From CAZNOG01 sp964574635 (lineage in GTDB: Bacteria > Bacteroidota > Bacteroidia > Flavobacteriales_D > Cryomorphaceae), in the NCBI GenBank assembly GCA_964574635.1, contig CAZNOG010000007.1, forward strand, positions 1 through 64,000: a stretch of 64,000 nt of DNA, written 5' to 3'. Below, piece after piece: positions 62,147-64,000 of this stretch. Numbering within the stretch: position 1 is the stretch's first letter; each line of letters opens with the position of its first letter. Made by a program: the position numbers and the translations under genes. The notes under the pieces were generated by a model. The model saw nothing but the letters and a program-made list of their open reading frames with translations. It did not search any database and was not told where the DNA came from.

Positions 62147-64000
62147 ATGAATGTACTGTCGGTAGAAAATTTGTCGAAACGCTATGGACCTCGAATGTTG
62201 TTCGAGGGGTTTTCTTTCGGCATGTCGCGGGGAGAGAAGGTGGCGATCGTGGCGCCCAACGGTTCGGGAAAGAGCACGTTGCTCAAGGCCATCGCGGGAG
62301 TGGAGCCGGCCGATTCGGGCGAAGTCATTTTTCGCACCGGCACCCGGGTGGGATATTTGCCCCAAGAGCCCCATCTCCAAGCGGGCTTAACACTGGCCGA
62401 GGCCATCATGGAATCGGACAATCCCCTGCAGCGCGCGGTGTTGGCGTACGAAAAGGCGCTGAAAAATCCCGACGACGGCGAGGCCTTGCAACGCGCCATG
62501 GACATGATGGACCGGGAAGGAGCCTGGGATTACGACGCGAGGGTGAAAGAGGTGCTCGGCAGATTGGGCATCGACGACACCGTCATAAGCGTGGACTCGG
62601 CGTCGGGCGGTCAGCGCAAGCGCGCAGCACTGGCGCGGGTGATGCTCGAGGAACCCGATTTCTTGATCCTCGACGAGCCGACCAACCATTTGGACCTCGC
62701 CACCATAGAGTGGTTGGAGACCTGGCTTTCCGACGGGGCATTTACCCTGCTGATGGTGACGCACGACCGGTATTTTCTCGATCGGGTGTGTACGGATATC
62801 CTGGAAATGGACCGGGGGGAATTGATTCGTTATACCGGAAATTATACGTATTTCTTAGAGAAAAAGGCCGAAAGGGAAGCCCAACTCGCAGCCAGCGTAG
62901 ACAAGGCCAAGAACTTGATGCGTACCGAATTGGAGTGGATGCGCCGCATGCCCAAGGCCCGGGGCACCAAGGCCAAGTCACGGGTAGACGCTTTCGACGA
63001 CATACAGGCCCGGGCCTCCGTTCGCACCGACAAGCAATCCGTGCAACTCGGCGTGCGCACCGAGCGCATGGGCGGCAAGATCGTGGAGTTCCACAAGGTG
63101 GGGAAGGCCTTTGGCGACGTGGTGATCACCGACGGATTCGATTATACCTTCCGTCGAGGGGAGAAAGTGGGCATCGTGGGTCCGAATGGTGTGGGGAAGT
63201 CCACCTTCGTCAAGATGATGCTCGGCGAGGTGCAGCCCGATCGGGGCAAGGTGGTTCGAGGAGAAACGGTGCGCTTCGGCCATTACGGCCAGGAAGGGTT
63301 GAAAGATCAAGACCACCGCCGGGTGATCGAGGTGGTGACCGACATCGCGGAGGTGATCGAACTGAAAAAGGGGCACAAGCTCACCGCGGCCCAATTGCTG
63401 GAGCGGTTCCTGTTTTCCCGTGACAAGCAGTGGCAGTTGGTGTCGACGTTGAGCGGTGGGGAGAAACGGCGATTGTACCTCTGCACCGTCCTGATGGGCA
63501 ATCCGAACTTCTTGGTGCTGGACGAGCCCACCAACGACTTGGACATCGATACCCTGCAAGTTTTGGAAGATTATCTGGCCACTTTCGACGGGTGTTTGGC
63601 GGTGGTGTCCCACGACCGTTTTTTTATGGACAAGGCGGTGGATCACCTGTTCGTGTTCGAGGGCGGGGGAAAGATCCGCGATTTCCCCGGAAACTATACG
63701 CAGTACCGTGAGGCGAGGGCGGAGGAAGAAGCGGCGAAGTCGAAATCGGAAGCCGACAAGCGCAGGGTGGCCGAAGCCGACAAGTCGGCCGAGCCCAAGA
63801 GAAAAACCAAGCTCACCTACGGTGAACGCTTGGAGTTCGAAAAGCTGGAGAAAACCATAGAGACCTTGGAAGAGAAGAAGACCCACCTCGCCGAGGCATT
63901 GTCCCAAACCACTTCTAACGACGAGCTGATGCGCATCGCCGCGGAACTCGAGGGGGTGGTTCAAGAAATCGATTCCGCCACGGAGCGTTGGATGGAACTG
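62147..64000 (+). CDS. ABC-F family ATPase (Uup-like), truncated at window end
   Basis: The frame from ATG 62147 is open to base 64000 (618 codons, no stop). Domain 1 has Walker A APNGSGKST, signature SASGGQRKRAALA and LILDEPTNHLD; domain 2 has GPNGVGKST, TLSGGEKRRLYL and VLDEPTNDLD. The linker (RTELEWMRRMPKARGTKAKSR) is the conserved ABC-F/Uup form, and the end enters a Lys/Glu coiled coil. Uup-type proteins act on stalled or collided ribosomes and affect transposon excision indirectly. It is distinct from the ABC-F at 48751. Confidence 0.92.
   Translation, partial: MNVLSVENLSKRYGPRMLFEGFSFGMSRGEKVAIVAPNGSGKSTLLKAIAGVEPADSGEVIFRTGTRVGYLPQEPHLQAGLTLAEAIMESDNPLQRAVLAYEKALKNPDDGEALQRAMDMMDREGAWDYDARVKEVLGRLGIDDTVISVDSASGGQRKRAALARVMLEEPDFLILDEPTNHLDLATIEWLETWLSDGAFTLLMVTHDRYFLDRVCTDILEMDRGELIRYTGNYTYFLEKKAEREAQLAASVDKAKNLMRTELEWMRRMPKARGTKAKSRVDAFDDIQARASVRTDKQSVQLGVRTERMGGKIVEFHKVGKAFGDVVITDGFDYTFRRGEKVGIVGPNGVGKSTFVKMMLGEVQPDRGKVVRGETVRFGHYGQEGLKDQDHRRVIEVVTDIAEVIELKKGHKLTAAQLLERFLFSRDKQWQLVSTLSGGEKRRLYLCTVLMGNPNFLVLDEPTNDLDIDTLQVLEDYLATFDGCLAVVSHDRFFMDKAVDHLFVFEGGGKIRDFPGNYTQYREARAEEEAAKSKSEADKRRVAEADKSAEPKRKTKLTYGERLEFEKLEKTIETLEEKKTHLAEALSQTTSNDELMRIAAELEGVVQEIDSATERWMEL

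Noticed and set aside
61921..63423. A 500-codon plus-strand frame across repeat copy F and the ABC-F gene
   Set aside because: It runs in the wrong frame over clear Walker and signature motifs of the ABC-F protein, and its first part is repeat sequence.

Overview
The window is a 64-kb chromosomal segment of a Bacteroidota bacterium, most likely a marine-type Flavobacteriales of fairly high G+C content. The evidence is the set of type IX secretion/gliding genes (gldA, gldB, gldC, gldKLMN, a porP/sprF homologue and a secreted protein with a T9SS sorting tail), a SusC/SusD pair, Bacteroidota-style promoters (TAnnTTTG at -7) and the FtsZ C-terminal peptide LRPNNSFLHDNVD. I cannot name the genus. 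Nearly all of it is core genome: no prophage, integrase, transposase or CRISPR array is visible.

Layout. 1-6.0 kb: end of a TonB-dependent receptor with an overlapping HmuY-like lipoprotein, nadE, an outer-membrane barrel, gldB-gldC, engB and an alpha/beta hydrolase. 6.0-23.0 kb: a complete dcw (division and cell wall) cluster, mraZ-rsmH-ftsL-ftsI-murE-mraY-murD-[orphan 1]-[orphan 2]-ftsW-murG-murC-ftsQ-ftsA-ftsZ, with many 4-base stop/start overlaps. Between murD and ftsW sit two small genes that read as free-standing, degenerate copies of the MurD C-terminal domain; this is the most unusual feature seen. 23-26 kb: yqeY and a two-component system. 26-31.4 kb: a SusD/SusC pair with its own terminator. 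31.7-38.5 kb, minus strand: miaB, a sigma-54 activator, an LptE-like lipoprotein, a TPR-like protein, secG, groES and groEL. 38.7-48.4 kb, plus strand: topA, an arginase-fold protein that has lost metal ligands, porP/sprF and gldKLMN. 48.7-53.1 kb: an ABC-F ATPase, a candidate structured RNA, and a YtxH / holin-like / AI-2E transporter group. 53.4-60 kb: der-era, initiator tRNA-Met, metK, gldA, rsgA-dtd-mazG-like. 60.2-64 kb: a T9SS cargo protein and a second ABC-F gene that runs off the end.

How the parts fit: the dcw operon supplies lipid II synthesis and the divisome, probably autoregulated by MraZ through four TGGKA boxes spaced exactly 10 bp apart upstream of mraZ. The Gld/Por genes build the T9SS motor and outer-membrane complex that exports cargo such as the 60.3-kb protein. 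Six intergenic regions carry members of one imperfect repeat family (conserved ends, variable hairpin core, either orientation), which accounts for most long non-coding stretches.
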